A stretch of DNA of 64,000 nt from Klebsiella pneumoniae. GTDB lineage: Bacteria; Pseudomonadota; Gammaproteobacteria; Steroidobacterales; Steroidobacteraceae. Positions 1 to 8,662 of the stretch are shown here, one piece after another. The notes beneath the pieces were generated by a model, which did not search any database, had not been told where the DNA came from, and worked only from the letters and a program-made list of their open reading frames with translations. The first letter of the stretch is position 1. Every line of letters begins with the position of its first letter. The position numbers were made by a program, and so were the translations under genes. The stretch lies in NCBI GenBank assembly GCA_945873095.1, contig CAMCBU010000001.1:124001-188000 (forward strand). The letters run 5' to 3'.

Positions 1-942
1 CACGGCCAAGGCCGAGGTCGGCCGGGCGCAAATCAAGGTGGCAGGATGATCCGGTGCGAACGTGTTGCGGATCCAGATCGGAATCTCACGCCCCACCGCC
101 GGTGCCATGGTCTGCGGATGGATCACCTTGGCACCAAAGTACGCCAACTCCATCGCCTCGTTGTACGACAACGAATCGATGACCTGCGCATCCGGCACGC
201 GACGCGGATCGGCCGACAGCACGCCATCGACATCCGTCCAAATATGAATCTCACGCGCATCGAGCAGCGATCCGAAGATCGATGCCGAAAAATCGCTGCC
301 GTTGCGCCCGAGCGTTGTCTGCACGCCGCGCGCATCGGCGGCGATGAAACCCGTGATGATCACGGTCCCCGCGAACGTCGCGGGAATCGCCGCGTGGATA
401 CGCTGTCGCGACTCTTCCCACTGCACCATCGGTCCGAGCGGACCCCACTCGACCACGACCACCTCGCGCGCGTCGAGCCAACGCACCTCGCCAGATCGCT
501 GGCCGCTGCCGGCATAAAATTCGCGAAACAGCCGTGTCGACCAGATCTCGCCGTAACCGGAGATCAAATCGGTGACATTGCGCGAAGCGGATCGGGTCAG
601 CGAGACCGCCTGCAAGATGCCCTCGAGATCTTGCAAGTCGCGATCGAAGCCCGCGAGATACGTATCGACGGCGGCCTTGGCTAACAACGAGGTCGCGATG
701 CGCTCGTGTCGCTGGCGCAAGGCGATAAGCCCCTCGCGCCAAGCCGCATCGCGTCGCTCGGCTTGCGCCACCCCTGCGAGCAGGCTGTCGGTAACGCCTT
801 TGCAGGCCGACAGCACGACCCCCATGCGGGCTGGAGCCCACGAGTCGAGAATGCGGGCAACTCGACGGAAACAATCGGCGTCGGCGACGCTCGAGCCGCC
901 GAACTTGTGGACGACCCAGTCGGCGGGTGAAGAAACGACCAT
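1..942 (-). CDS. thrA: Aspartokinase part of bifunctional aspartokinase/homoserine dehydrogenase (partial, 3' end outside window)
   Basis: This enzyme phosphorylates aspartate in the first step of Thr/Met/Lys synthesis. If it is the ThrA fusion, it also reduces aspartate semialdehyde. 314 codons are open to the left edge with no stop. The ATG at 940-942 gives the aspartokinase nucleotide motif KFGGSS at residues 13-18. Further on are GRNGSDFSAS and a WTDVDGV...DPR...A..I..LSYNEAMELAYFGAKVIHP block close to the ThrA subtype. ThrA rather than LysC is inferred from that block, because the homoserine dehydrogenase half is not in the window. No good ribosome binding site is visible. A terminator-like hairpin sits 22-45 bp upstream of the start (964-987) and could act as an attenuator. 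The gene is divergent from the TSUP permease. Confidence 0.88.
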   Translation of the reverse strand, partial: MVVSSPADWVVHKFGGSSVADADCFRRVARILDSWAPARMGVVLSACKGVTDSLLAGVAQAERRDAAWREGLIALRQRHERIATSLLAKAAVDTYLAGFDRDLQDLEGILQAVSLTRSASRNVTDLISGYGEIWSTRLFREFYAGSGQRSGEVRWLDAREVVVVEWGPLGPMVQWEESRQRIHAAIPATFAGTVIITGFIAADARGVQTTLGRNGSDFSASIFGSLLDAREIHIWTDVDGVLSADPRRVPDAQVIDSLSYNEAMELAYFGAKVIHPQTMAPAVGREIPIWIRNTFAPDHPATLICARPTSALAV

Positions 943-963
943 GATGATGAGAAAAATCCGCTG

Positions 964-987
964 AAAAAACCCCGACAACTGTATCGG
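964..987 (-). terminator. Hairpin plus T-run in the thrA leader (possible attenuator)
   Basis: Read on the minus strand, CCGATA and TGTCGG form a 6-bp stem with one T-G wobble around a 4-nt loop. GG and six T residues follow, and the thrA ATG is about 21 nt downstream. No minus-strand gene lies directly upstream that would need terminating, so a leader attenuator is possible. The stem is short, and no Thr/Ile-rich leader peptide is visible upstream. Confidence 0.3.
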
Positions 988-1070
988 CCGGAGCCCTGCA
1001 CACGCAAGTTTCGGCACGCAAATCACGCCGTCCGACCGAAAGACGCGCCATGTCCTAGACTTCGCGTGTC

Positions 1071-1889
1071 ATGGAATGGATCACCTTCTGGCCTCTGGCC
1101 CTCTTGTTGCTGGCAACCGGGCTGCTGGCCGGCCTCATCGCAGGCTTGCTCGGTGTCGGCGGCGGCATCGTGCTCGTCCCCGTGCTCGATCTGGTGTTGC
1201 GTTATCTCGGGGTGCCGGCGGAGGGCTCGATGCATGTGGCCATCGCGACATCGCTCGCCACCGTCATTCCGACCGCCATCGCCTCGAGCCGTGCACACGC
1301 CGCGCGTGATGGTATCGACTGGTCACTCGTCAAAGCGTGGTTACCGGGTCTACTGCTCGGTGGCCTACTTGGCAGCGCGCTGGCCGCTCGCGCGACGGCG
1401 CAGATTTTGGCAGGCGTATTTGCTGTCGTGGCGATGCTCGTCGCCTTGAAGATGGTGCTGCCGCTCGACCATTGGCGGCTGCGTGACACCGTGCCGCGCG
1501 GACTCGGCGGCAATCTCATCGCCACGCTCATCAGCACGGTCTCAACGATGATGGGCATCGGCGGCGGAACGCTCTCGGTTCCCGTCATGACGCTGACCGG
1601 CAGCGCGATCCATCGGGCCGTCGGCACCGCCGCATTTTTCGGTTTGGCGCTCGCCGTGCCGGGCACCATCGGCTATCTACTGGCAGAACCGCCGGTCGAG
1701 ATGCCCGGCACCACCGTGGGCCTCATCAGCTTATCGGCGCTGATCGCGATCGTGCCCACCTCGACCTGGATGGCGCCGATCGGCGCGCGTCTCGCGCATC
1801 GCCTCGATCGTCGACGCCTCTCGCAGGTCTTCGGCGTGTTCCTCTGTCTGGTTGCTGTTCGTATGCTGTTCAGGAGTTTCTCACCGTGA
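1071..1889 (+). CDS. TSUP (TauE/SafE) family membrane permease
   Basis: This is a 272-residue polytopic inner-membrane protein of the TauE/SafE family, whose members move sulfite, sulfonates, sulfoacetate or other small organic anions. The two diagnostic half-repeats are visible: GLLGVGGGIVLVPVL near residues 23-37 and MMGIGGGTLSVPVM near residues 160-173. About eight hydrophobic segments fill the rest. The GTG start of the next gene overlaps its TGA by 3 bp (1887-1889), so it is translationally coupled to the MaoC/PrpD/ligase/amidase operon. It may therefore move an acid used or made by that pathway. The substrate cannot be read from sequence. Confidence 0.85.
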   Translation: MEWITFWPLALLLLATGLLAGLIAGLLGVGGGIVLVPVLDLVLRYLGVPAEGSMHVAIATSLATVIPTAIASSRAHAARDGIDWSLVKAWLPGLLLGGLLGSALAARATAQILAGVFAVVAMLVALKMVLPLDHWRLRDTVPRGLGGNLIATLISTVSTMMGIGGGTLSVPVMTLTGSAIHRAVGTAAFFGLALAVPGTIGYLLAEPPVEMPGTTVGLISLSALIAIVPTSTWMAPIGARLAHRLDRRRLSQVFGVFLCLVAVRMLFRSFSP

Positions 1890-2893
1890 CCACCCACGCC
1901 ATTTCCGGACCCTGCTTCGAAGATTTTCAGCGTGGCCTCGAGTTCGATGCGCCGGCGGTAACGATCGGCGCAGGCCACGCCGCATGGCATCAAGCGCTAT
2001 TCGCCGATCGACTGCGCATACCGCTCGACCATCACACAAGCAGCGAGATCATCGGAGCGCCTAGCGCCATGGTGCATCCGCTACTCTCGATCAACATCGC
2101 CATCGGTCAGTCGACATGGGCTTCACAGCGCGTGAAAGCCAATCTTTTTTATCGCGGCTTGATCCTGCATCGCAGCGTGCACTTCGGCGATACGCTCTAC
2201 ACCCGAACGAAAGTCGTGGGATTGCGTCAGAACAAAACCCAAGCCAATCGAGCAGCGACGGGCATCGTGGCACTCGAGATGACGACGACGAATCAGCGCG
2301 GCGAGACGGTGCTCCACTTTTGGCGTTGCCCGATGATTCCCTGTCGTGATCCGGCAGCGCGCACAGGTCATGCCGACGATCTCGAGCAAATCGGTGCTGC
2401 GATGACGCAGGCGGATGTGATCGCCGCACTGCCCACGCACTGGAACCTCGCACCCACAAAGCGCTGGTTGGGTTGGCGCCATGATGCACTCGCTATCGAT
2501 GATCATGTCGTTGTCGAAGCTCGCGACACCGTCACGTCGGCGCCCGAGCTTGTCCGACTATCTTTGAACATGGCGATGGCGCATACCGACTCGGCAGTCT
2601 CCTATCTCGGCGAGCGACTCGTTTTCGGCGGACATACGATCTTCGCCTGCTTCGCGCAGATCACTCGTGCTCTACCGAATCTCTTGACGCTCCTTGCATG
2701 GGAAAATTGCGATCACCTTGCACCGGTGCTCGAAGGCGACCGCCTGCGAACGACCTTCGATATTCGTGAGCGAATCCCCGTCGACCAAGGCGGCGCGTTA
2801 CTGCGCATCACGGCGCAATGCTATGCCGCTCGTGGCACACCCGAGAGTGAAACCGCCGTACTTGATTGGACCTTCTGGGCGTGGAGCGCGTGA
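1886..2893 (+). CDS. MaoC-family (double hotdog) hydratase, mesaconyl-CoA hydratase-like
   Basis: This 335-residue protein has two hotdog domains. The first half carries a pattern I recognise from mesaconyl-CoA hydratase/beta-methylmalyl-CoA dehydratase proteins: CFEDFQRG near the N-terminus, then GDTLYTRTKVVGL, a TGIV segment and NQRGETVLHFWR around residues 100-145. Such enzymes add water to, or remove it from, branched unsaturated CoA esters. Here the substrate is presumably the CoA ester made by the ligase two genes downstream. The start is GTG at 1886, inside the stop of the TSUP gene. The next ATG begins 2 bp after its stop. The Mch-like assignment is by motif memory and is less certain than MaoC superfamily membership. 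Confidence 0.72.
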   Translation: MTTHAISGPCFEDFQRGLEFDAPAVTIGAGHAAWHQALFADRLRIPLDHHTSSEIIGAPSAMVHPLLSINIAIGQSTWASQRVKANLFYRGLILHRSVHFGDTLYTRTKVVGLRQNKTQANRAATGIVALEMTTTNQRGETVLHFWRCPMIPCRDPAARTGHADDLEQIGAAMTQADVIAALPTHWNLAPTKRWLGWRHDALAIDDHVVVEARDTVTSAPELVRLSLNMAMAHTDSAVSYLGERLVFGGHTIFACFAQITRALPNLLTLLAWENCDHLAPVLEGDRLRTTFDIRERIPVDQGGALLRITAQCYAARGTPESETAVLDWTFWAWSA

Positions 2894-2895
2894 GC

Positions 2896-4275
2896 ATGCG
2901 CCATCCCGATCGCGTCACTTCGAACCTCATCGACCACATTATCTCGCATCGCTACGAAGCCCTCTCACCGAGCGCCGTCACAGCGACGTCGACCTTCGTG
3001 CTCGATTCGCTCGGTGTTGCCCTCGCCGGATCTCGCGTACCGCTGGTGCCGGAGTTGATCGCGCTCGCACACAGCTGGGGAGAGTCGAACGATTGCCGCA
3101 TTTGGGGAACCGGCCAGCGAGTTCCCGCCATCACGGCCGCTTTCGTCAACGGCTATCAGATCCACAACCAAGAATGGGACTGCGTGCACGAGCCGGCGGT
3201 CGTGCATCCCATGGCGGTGGTGCTGTCGACTTTGCTCGCATGGTCCGAACAACAAAGACCGATCGACGGCAAACGCTTCGTCAGCGGCTGTAACGTCGCC
3301 GTCGACGTCGCCACCACGATCGGCCGCGCCGCGCGCAACAAGCTGCGCTTCTTTCGCCCGGCGATGTGTGGCGCGCTCGGGGCCACCGCTGGCATAGCCA
3401 ATATATTGAGCCTCGATCACGAGACGACTCGCAGCGCGCTCGGTCTCTGCTACAGCCAGCTCTCGGGCACCATGCAAGCCCATGTCGAGGGATCGCCGAT
3501 GCTGCCGTTGCAGATCGGCGTCAACACGCGCGCGGCACTGCTGGCGATCGACTTAGCCGTTCGCGGTGTATCGGGACCGCGCCATTTTCTGGAGGGCGAT
3601 TTCGGCTATTTCACCCTGTTCGACTCCGAATGGGATCCTGCGGTCTTCGAGCGAATCGGGACGTGCTCGGAGATGGAGCATCTGTCGCACAAACCCTTTC
3701 CGAGCGGACGTGCCACGCATGGTGGTGTCGACGGCGCACTGACCTTACAAGAACAACTCGGCTTCGCCACGACCGACATCGAAGAAATACGGGTGTACGC
3801 CCCACCATTGGTCGTCCAATTGGTCGATCGACCGGCGCGCGCAGATATGCTGCCGGCCTACGCGCGGCTCTGTCTCCCGTACGTGGTGGCGACCGCCTTG
3901 CTCACGGGCGAGGTCACCGTGGCGGATTTTGACCGCGAGCGCCTCAGCGCCCCAGAACGACTCGCCCTCGCCAGCCGCATCCGGGTGCTGCGCGATACCA
4001 ACCCTGCCCTGAATGCATTGGCTCCACAACGGGTCGAAGTGCATTTACGCGGCGGACAAATCGAAGAATTACCCCTGCCATCGGTCCTCGGCGCGCCCGG
4101 AAGACCGCTGACGCGCGAGCGACATCTAGCCAAGTTTCAGCGGGCGGCCGTTGCCGGCTGTCAGCCTTTGCGTCAAGCATCGATATCCAAGGTGATTCAA
4201 CTGGTCGATGACCTACCCACCATCACCGATCTGACCCAACTGGTCGATGCGCTGATGTTCGAGGACGCTGCATGA
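2896..4275 (+). CDS. MmgE/PrpD family protein
   Basis: This 459-residue protein belongs to the MmgE/PrpD fold family, which includes 2-methylcitrate dehydratase, cis-aconitate decarboxylase and various uncharacterised isomerases. Family signatures seen are the N-terminal SLGVALAGS segment, NGYQIHNQEWDCVHEPAVVHP, the GALGATAGIANIL helix and KPFPSGRATHGGVDGALTL in the second half. The ATG at 2896 is chosen because it follows the previous stop by 2 bp, whereas an in-frame ATG at 2866 would overlap the MaoC gene. The last 4 bp overlap the ligase start. With the Mch-like hydratase next door, dehydration, isomerisation or decarboxylation of a branched polycarboxylic intermediate is plausible. The exact reaction is unknown. 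Confidence 0.82.
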   Translation: MRHPDRVTSNLIDHIISHRYEALSPSAVTATSTFVLDSLGVALAGSRVPLVPELIALAHSWGESNDCRIWGTGQRVPAITAAFVNGYQIHNQEWDCVHEPAVVHPMAVVLSTLLAWSEQQRPIDGKRFVSGCNVAVDVATTIGRAARNKLRFFRPAMCGALGATAGIANILSLDHETTRSALGLCYSQLSGTMQAHVEGSPMLPLQIGVNTRAALLAIDLAVRGVSGPRHFLEGDFGYFTLFDSEWDPAVFERIGTCSEMEHLSHKPFPSGRATHGGVDGALTLQEQLGFATTDIEEIRVYAPPLVVQLVDRPARADMLPAYARLCLPYVVATALLTGEVTVADFDRERLSAPERLALASRIRVLRDTNPALNALAPQRVEVHLRGGQIEELPLPSVLGAPGRPLTRERHLAKFQRAAVAGCQPLRQASISKVIQLVDDLPTITDLTQLVDALMFEDAA

Positions 4276-5681
4276 CTTACCCGAATTATTTCGAGTCGTT
4301 CGACTATGCGCAGATGCGCAGAGACTTCCCGCTCGGTGCCGACTTTAGCGACGACTTCGCGAAGCGCTCGCGCGACGAAATTCACGCGCATCAAGATCGA
4401 CTGTTCCGACGCTGTCTACAACGCGCATGGGAGATCCCGTTCTATCAGCGCCTGTGGGGCGCGCGTGGCTTGAGTCCACAAGATATCCGAGGAATCGACG
4501 ACATCGAGAAGCTGCCGATCTTCGGTAAGACCGAGCTGATGAAGAGTCTCGCCGAGCATCCGCCTTATGGGGATTATCACGGTTTCGACAAATGGGCTGT
4601 AGAACAACGACCCGTCACCGTTATCCACACGACGAGCGGCACGACCGGACGACCGCAAGTCGTGCTGTTCAGCCCCAAGTCGCGCGAGGTGCAGGCACTG
4701 CTCGTTGCGCGGATTTGGCGCATGCAGGGCCTACGCTCGACCGATGTCGTTCACTCCGTCTACGGACACGGCATGATCAACGGCGGACATTTCGTGCGCG
4801 AGGCGGCCTTGCACTACACGAATTCGCTGTTTCTCTCCGCCGGCACCGGCAAGGAAACGCGCTCGGTCACTCAAATCGAATTGATGCGCGACCTCAAAGT
4901 CACGGTGCTCGTGGGCTTCGTCGATTACATCCGGCAACTCTCCGAAACCGCGCGCGAGATGGGACTCGAACCGGGGCGAGACTTGGCCGTTCGCGCGATC
5001 TTCGGACACGTGGGACGTGAGTCGCGTAGCGCACTCTCGCGCGCCTGGGGTGGCGCCGAAATCTTTGACTGGTACGGTGTCGCCGATACGGGCCCCATCG
5101 CCGCCGAGGGCCCGGATCGCGATGGCATGTATGTCATGGAAGATGCCCAGTATCTGGAACTCATCGATGAGGGTACGGGCCGCGCTGTTAGCGGAGAGGA
5201 CCCCGGTGACATGGTGGTCACCTCGCTTTATCGCGATGATGTCTACCCGCTGATTCGCTTCAATACGCATGATCTGTCGGCTTGGAAAAGCGGTACCTCC
5301 GCATTGGGTTTTCAGCTACAGCGCACCGTCGGCGTGCTCGGCCGCAGCGACAACATGGTCAAGCTCCGCGGGATCAACGTATATCCGCTAGCCCTCGCAG
5401 CAATCCTCAACGAACGCACTGAATTCGCGGGCGAGTATATTTGCCGAGCCCGCCGTGACGCCGCCGGCCGCGACACTCTCTGCGTCATCATTGAGACCCG
5501 TGCCGGCGCTCACCAAGACGCCGAGATTGCACGGGGATTCGCCAATCTGCTGAGCCGACGAGTCGGCGTCGAAATCGAAGTCGAGCTCGTCGCAGCCGGC
5601 GAAACGGCAACGCTCACCCAGATCGAAAGCCGCCAAAAGCCGATTCGATTGATCGACGAGCGTCCCAAAGCGAGCGCGTGA
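4272..5681 (+). CDS. PaaK-like acyl/aryl-CoA ligase (AMP-forming)
   Basis: This 469-residue adenylate-forming enzyme is of the phenylacetate-CoA ligase type. It has the phosphate-binding P-loop HTTSGTTGRP at residues 119-128, an acceptor-side motif DWYGVADTGPIA near residue 260, and the hinge/ribose region GRSDNMVKLRGINVYP near residue 360. It would activate a carboxylic acid with ATP and CoA in the cytosol and so provide the entry CoA ester for the MaoC-, crotonase- and SDR-type enzymes nearby. ATGA overlap with the PrpD gene indicates coupling. The amidase follows 4 bp after the stop. The acid is not predictable; PaaK-like paralogs act on aryl and non-aryl acids. Confidence 0.8.
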   Translation: MTYPNYFESFDYAQMRRDFPLGADFSDDFAKRSRDEIHAHQDRLFRRCLQRAWEIPFYQRLWGARGLSPQDIRGIDDIEKLPIFGKTELMKSLAEHPPYGDYHGFDKWAVEQRPVTVIHTTSGTTGRPQVVLFSPKSREVQALLVARIWRMQGLRSTDVVHSVYGHGMINGGHFVREAALHYTNSLFLSAGTGKETRSVTQIELMRDLKVTVLVGFVDYIRQLSETAREMGLEPGRDLAVRAIFGHVGRESRSALSRAWGGAEIFDWYGVADTGPIAAEGPDRDGMYVMEDAQYLELIDEGTGRAVSGEDPGDMVVTSLYRDDVYPLIRFNTHDLSAWKSGTSALGFQLQRTVGVLGRSDNMVKLRGINVYPLALAAILNERTEFAGEYICRARRDAAGRDTLCVIIETRAGAHQDAEIARGFANLLSRRVGVEIEVELVAAGETATLTQIESRQKPIRLIDERPKASA

Positions 5682-5685
5682 GACC

Positions 5686-6936
5686 ATGCCGTTCGCAAAC
5701 GCCGTCGAGCGACTTGAGTCCGCGATCCGAGAAATCGAGCGCGATGACCTCAATGCCTGGTGTCATCTCGATATCGAAGGGGCACGCCACGCGGCACGCG
5801 AGAGTGAACAACGCTCGGCCAACGCGCAGAGTTTGAGCGCTATCGACGGTTGCCTCATCGGCATCAAGGCCAACATCGCCGTTGCCGGTTGGCCATGGGC
5901 CGGTGGCTTGCGCAGCCGCCAAGACCTGTGCGCCCGTAGCGACGCCGCCCTGATCAAAGACTTACGAGCGGCCGGCGCGATCTTGCTCGGACAAACGACG
6001 ATGGATGCCGGTGCGCTCGGCGCGAGCGGTCGCAGTTTGCAAGGTGCGATTCGTCATCCGCTCGATCCCACGCTGTCGGTCGGCGGCTCGAGCGGCGGCA
6101 GCGCTGCGGCGGTCGCCGGCGGGCACTGCGATGCGGCCCTTGGTAGCGATACGATCGGCTCGGTGCGCATTCCCGCGGCACTCTGCGGCATCGTCGGCTT
6201 CAAGCCCTCACCGCATCGCCTCAGCATGCATGGCGTATTGCCGGTTCACGACGACTTCGATCATCTTGGCCCGCTGACTCGTGAGGCGAGGCTAGCGCGT
6301 GAGTTGCTGCAGGCCATCGGCGCTCTTCAGCCTCGGCGCCAACCGCTGAGCGGATTACGCGGTGCCGTGATGACCGCCTTCGGCGACGTCGAATTGGACG
6401 TCACCGTCGAGGCGGCTTTTCACGCGGCGATCCCGCGATTGACCGATCGATTCGTCTCGCTCGAGCGACTCGCGTGGACGGCGGCGACCACCGAGCCGCT
6501 GTCCTTACGCAAGCTACGTCGTGCGATCTTCGCGCTGAGCGAGCACCGCATGTGGCTCACTCATCGCGAGCATCTCGAGAGACGGCCTGACGATTTCGAT
6601 GAACCACTACGCGGGATGCTGGAATTCGGTGGTCGACTCGATGCCGTGAAGATCGCAAGTTATCGCGCGACGGTCGACGAGTTTGCGACGCGCTGGCGAG
6701 AGACGACGCACAACTTCGACATCATCTTGATCCCGACCTGCCCCGTCACGGCCTTTGCCCATGCCCTGCCAACACCCGACTCGCTGGCCGATCTGACCGT
6801 CATCGCCACAGCCACCGGCTCACCCGCTGCGACGATTCCGCTCGCGAGCCAAGGCCTTCCGGTCGGCTTGCAGATCGTCGGACGACCCGGCACCGATGAA
6901 CTCGTCATGGCACTGGCCGAAGCGTTGTCAGGCTGA
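5686..6936 (+). CDS. Amidase-signature family hydrolase
   Basis: This 416-residue amidase-signature enzyme hydrolyses C-N bonds of amides or related compounds. The Ser-cisSer-Lys triad can be placed at Lys61 (GIKANIAV), cis-Ser135 (GGSSGGS at 133-139) and nucleophile Ser159. The nucleophile elbow reads GSDTIGSVR, so the usual glycine two before the serine is isoleucine. It is the last gene of the 1071-6936 operon, and its final 9 bp overlap the 3' end of the convergent deacetylase. It probably frees the acid or the amine from the pathway substrate. Members of this family vary widely, so the natural amide is unknown. Confidence 0.82.
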   Translation: MPFANAVERLESAIREIERDDLNAWCHLDIEGARHAARESEQRSANAQSLSAIDGCLIGIKANIAVAGWPWAGGLRSRQDLCARSDAALIKDLRAAGAILLGQTTMDAGALGASGRSLQGAIRHPLDPTLSVGGSSGGSAAAVAGGHCDAALGSDTIGSVRIPAALCGIVGFKPSPHRLSMHGVLPVHDDFDHLGPLTREARLARELLQAIGALQPRRQPLSGLRGAVMTAFGDVELDVTVEAAFHAAIPRLTDRFVSLERLAWTAATTEPLSLRKLRRAIFALSEHRMWLTHREHLERRPDDFDEPLRGMLEFGGRLDAVKIASYRATVDEFATRWRETTHNFDIILIPTCPVTAFAHALPTPDSLADLTVIATATGSPAATIPLASQGLPVGLQIVGRPGTDELVMALAEALSG

Positions 6937-7776
6937 CTGAATACTGAGGTAGTGTGCGGCGATGTCACGCCGTGTCGCAACCCACACGCCCTCAGCGCGA
7001 CTCACATGCTGCAAGAATCGATCGAATGCGACGATACGACCAGGTCTGCCGATGATGCGCAGATGCACGCCGAGAGACATGATGCGCGGCCGGGCGACGG
7101 ACTCTGCCAGCAACCAATCGAAAGTGTCCTTAGCGTAGGTCAACCAATCGGACGGCATCAACGCCGGCGCATTCCACATTTTCATGTCGTTTGAATCGAG
7201 CGCATAGGGCAGCACCACCATCGGCTTGTCCAACGAGCGATCCATGAAAGGCTCATCGCGACTGAAATCGTCCATGTGATAGAGATAACCCGCCTCACTC
7301 AACAACCGACGCGTCTCGGCGGTGTGTAGATATCGCGACAGCCAGCCGACAGGTCGAGTCCCGGTCGTCTTCGCGATGCTGTCGGTTGCCTTGCGAATGA
7401 AGTCCCGCTCGATCTCTTCGCTCATACCGAGCTGGTGAGCCCAACGATAGCCGTGCGCGCACACCTCGTGCCCTGCACCGGCGATACCACGAGCCACCTG
7501 CGGTGCGCGCTCGAGTGCCACCGCAGCCGCGGTGAAGGTCGCCGGAAGCCCGTAACGATCGAGCAAACCCAAGACGCGCGGCGCGCCCTCGTTGATGCCA
7601 TAGGCATAGTTCGACTCGTTACCAAAATTGCGCACCGGTTTCTTCAAAGTAATCCCGAGCTCATCGACGGGCTCCGGACCGCGATCGCCATCCTCGATGT
7701 TGAATTCTGCGCCTTCTTCCACATTCACCACGAGTGAGAGCGCGAGACGCGCACCGCCCGGCCAAGCGTAACTCAT
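6928..7776 (-). CDS. Polysaccharide deacetylase-fold protein, PuuE/allantoinase-like
   Basis: This 282-residue NodB-homology protein is of the cytosolic PuuE-like subgroup, which acts on cyclic amides such as allantoin rather than on polysaccharide. I see the N-terminal VVNVEEGAEF motif (PuuE-like proteins have a similar NYEEGGE), the metal-site HGYRWAH near residue 110 and a late LGVHLRIIGRPGR segment. There is no signal peptide. It starts 2 bp after the stop of the SDR on the same strand, so the two are coupled. It overlaps the convergent amidase by 9 bp. A second C-N hydrolase beside an amidase supports a nitrogen-containing pathway substrate. The function beyond that is unknown. Confidence 0.75.
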   Translation of the reverse strand: MSYAWPGGARLALSLVVNVEEGAEFNIEDGDRGPEPVDELGITLKKPVRNFGNESNYAYGINEGAPRVLGLLDRYGLPATFTAAAVALERAPQVARGIAGAGHEVCAHGYRWAHQLGMSEEIERDFIRKATDSIAKTTGTRPVGWLSRYLHTAETRRLLSEAGYLYHMDDFSRDEPFMDRSLDKPMVVLPYALDSNDMKMWNAPALMPSDWLTYAKDTFDWLLAESVARPRIMSLGVHLRIIGRPGRIVAFDRFLQHVSRAEGVWVATRRDIAAHYLSIQSA

Positions 7777-7778
7777 GG

Positions 7779-8621
7779 CTAGTGATACTCCTCGCCGCCC
7801 GAAACGTTCATCGCTTCGCCGGTGATGTAGGCCGCCTCGCCCGATGCAAGGAATGCGCAGGCCTTGGCGATATCCTCCTGCAGACCAGGTCGCCCTAGCG
7901 GAATGCGAGCACGCATGTCTGCAAGATATTTCTCTTCACTGCGACCGGTCGCTGCGCTGAAGAACTGATTCTGCCAAGCGCCCAGACCCGTCGTGACATG
8001 GTTCGGACAAATCGTGTTGACGGTGATGCCGTGTGCACCGAGCTCGATCGCCGCCGAGCGAGTGAGACCCACCATGCCGTGCTTCGAAGACACATAGGCT
8101 GAGGCGAACGGGAACCCCGACTTCGACGCTTGACTACCGATATTGATAATTCGGCCGCCCTGACCTTGGGCGATGAACTGCTTGGCCGCATACTTAATAC
8201 CGAAAAACGCCCCGCGCAGATTGACCCCGAGCACCGCATCCCAGTCCGCTTGCGTCATCTCGATGATCGGCTTCATCAGATAACCGATCCCCGCGTTGTT
8301 CACCATGATGTCGAGGCGTCCGTAATGCGCCACCGTCTTCGCAACGAGTTCGGCCACCTGCGTCTCTTCGAGCACATCGCACACGAGACCGATCGCCTCG
8401 CCGCCGGCCGCACGAATCTCTTCGACGATCTGCTGCATCTCCTTCGATGAGCCGATGGCGGTCGCCGGCATTGCAGCGCCGCGCGCTGCACCGATGTCGC
8501 TCACGACCACCTTGCAACCCTCGGCCGCCAAACGCTTAACCATTGCTTCGCCCAAGCCCTTGGGACGACCCGAGCCTGTGACGATTGCCACCTTGCCACG
8601 CAGATCCGGATACACGCTCAT
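7779..8621 (-). CDS. SDR-family NAD(P)-dependent oxidoreductase
   Basis: This 280-residue classical-type short-chain dehydrogenase has the nucleotide motif TGSGRPKGLG at residues 15-24, the NNAG motif at 108-111, and the catalytic triad Ser163, Tyr176 and Lys180 (YVSSK). It has a long insertion after the first beta-alpha unit (residues 44-65). It would interconvert an alcohol and a ketone, plausibly a 3-hydroxyacyl-CoA or a pathway alcohol. A clean ribosome binding site, AGGAG, lies 5 nt before the ATG. It is divergent from the crotonase-like gene with 41 bp between starts and is followed 2 bp later by the deacetylase. Confidence 0.86.
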   Translation of the reverse strand: MSVYPDLRGKVAIVTGSGRPKGLGEAMVKRLAAEGCKVVVSDIGAARGAAMPATAIGSSKEMQQIVEEIRAAGGEAIGLVCDVLEETQVAELVAKTVAHYGRLDIMVNNAGIGYLMKPIIEMTQADWDAVLGVNLRGAFFGIKYAAKQFIAQGQGGRIINIGSQASKSGFPFASAYVSSKHGMVGLTRSAAIELGAHGITVNTICPNHVTTGLGAWQNQFFSAATGRSEEKYLADMRARIPLGRPGLQEDIAKACAFLASGEAAYITGEAMNVSGGEEYH

Positions 8622-8662
8622 CGGAACTCCTAGTGAGAACTTCAGACTGCTAACATGATCGC

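Noticed and set aside
988-1070. Threonine leader peptide for thrA attenuation
   Set aside because: Short minus-strand frames in the leader (such as one starting near 1049) contain no run of Thr or Ile codons.
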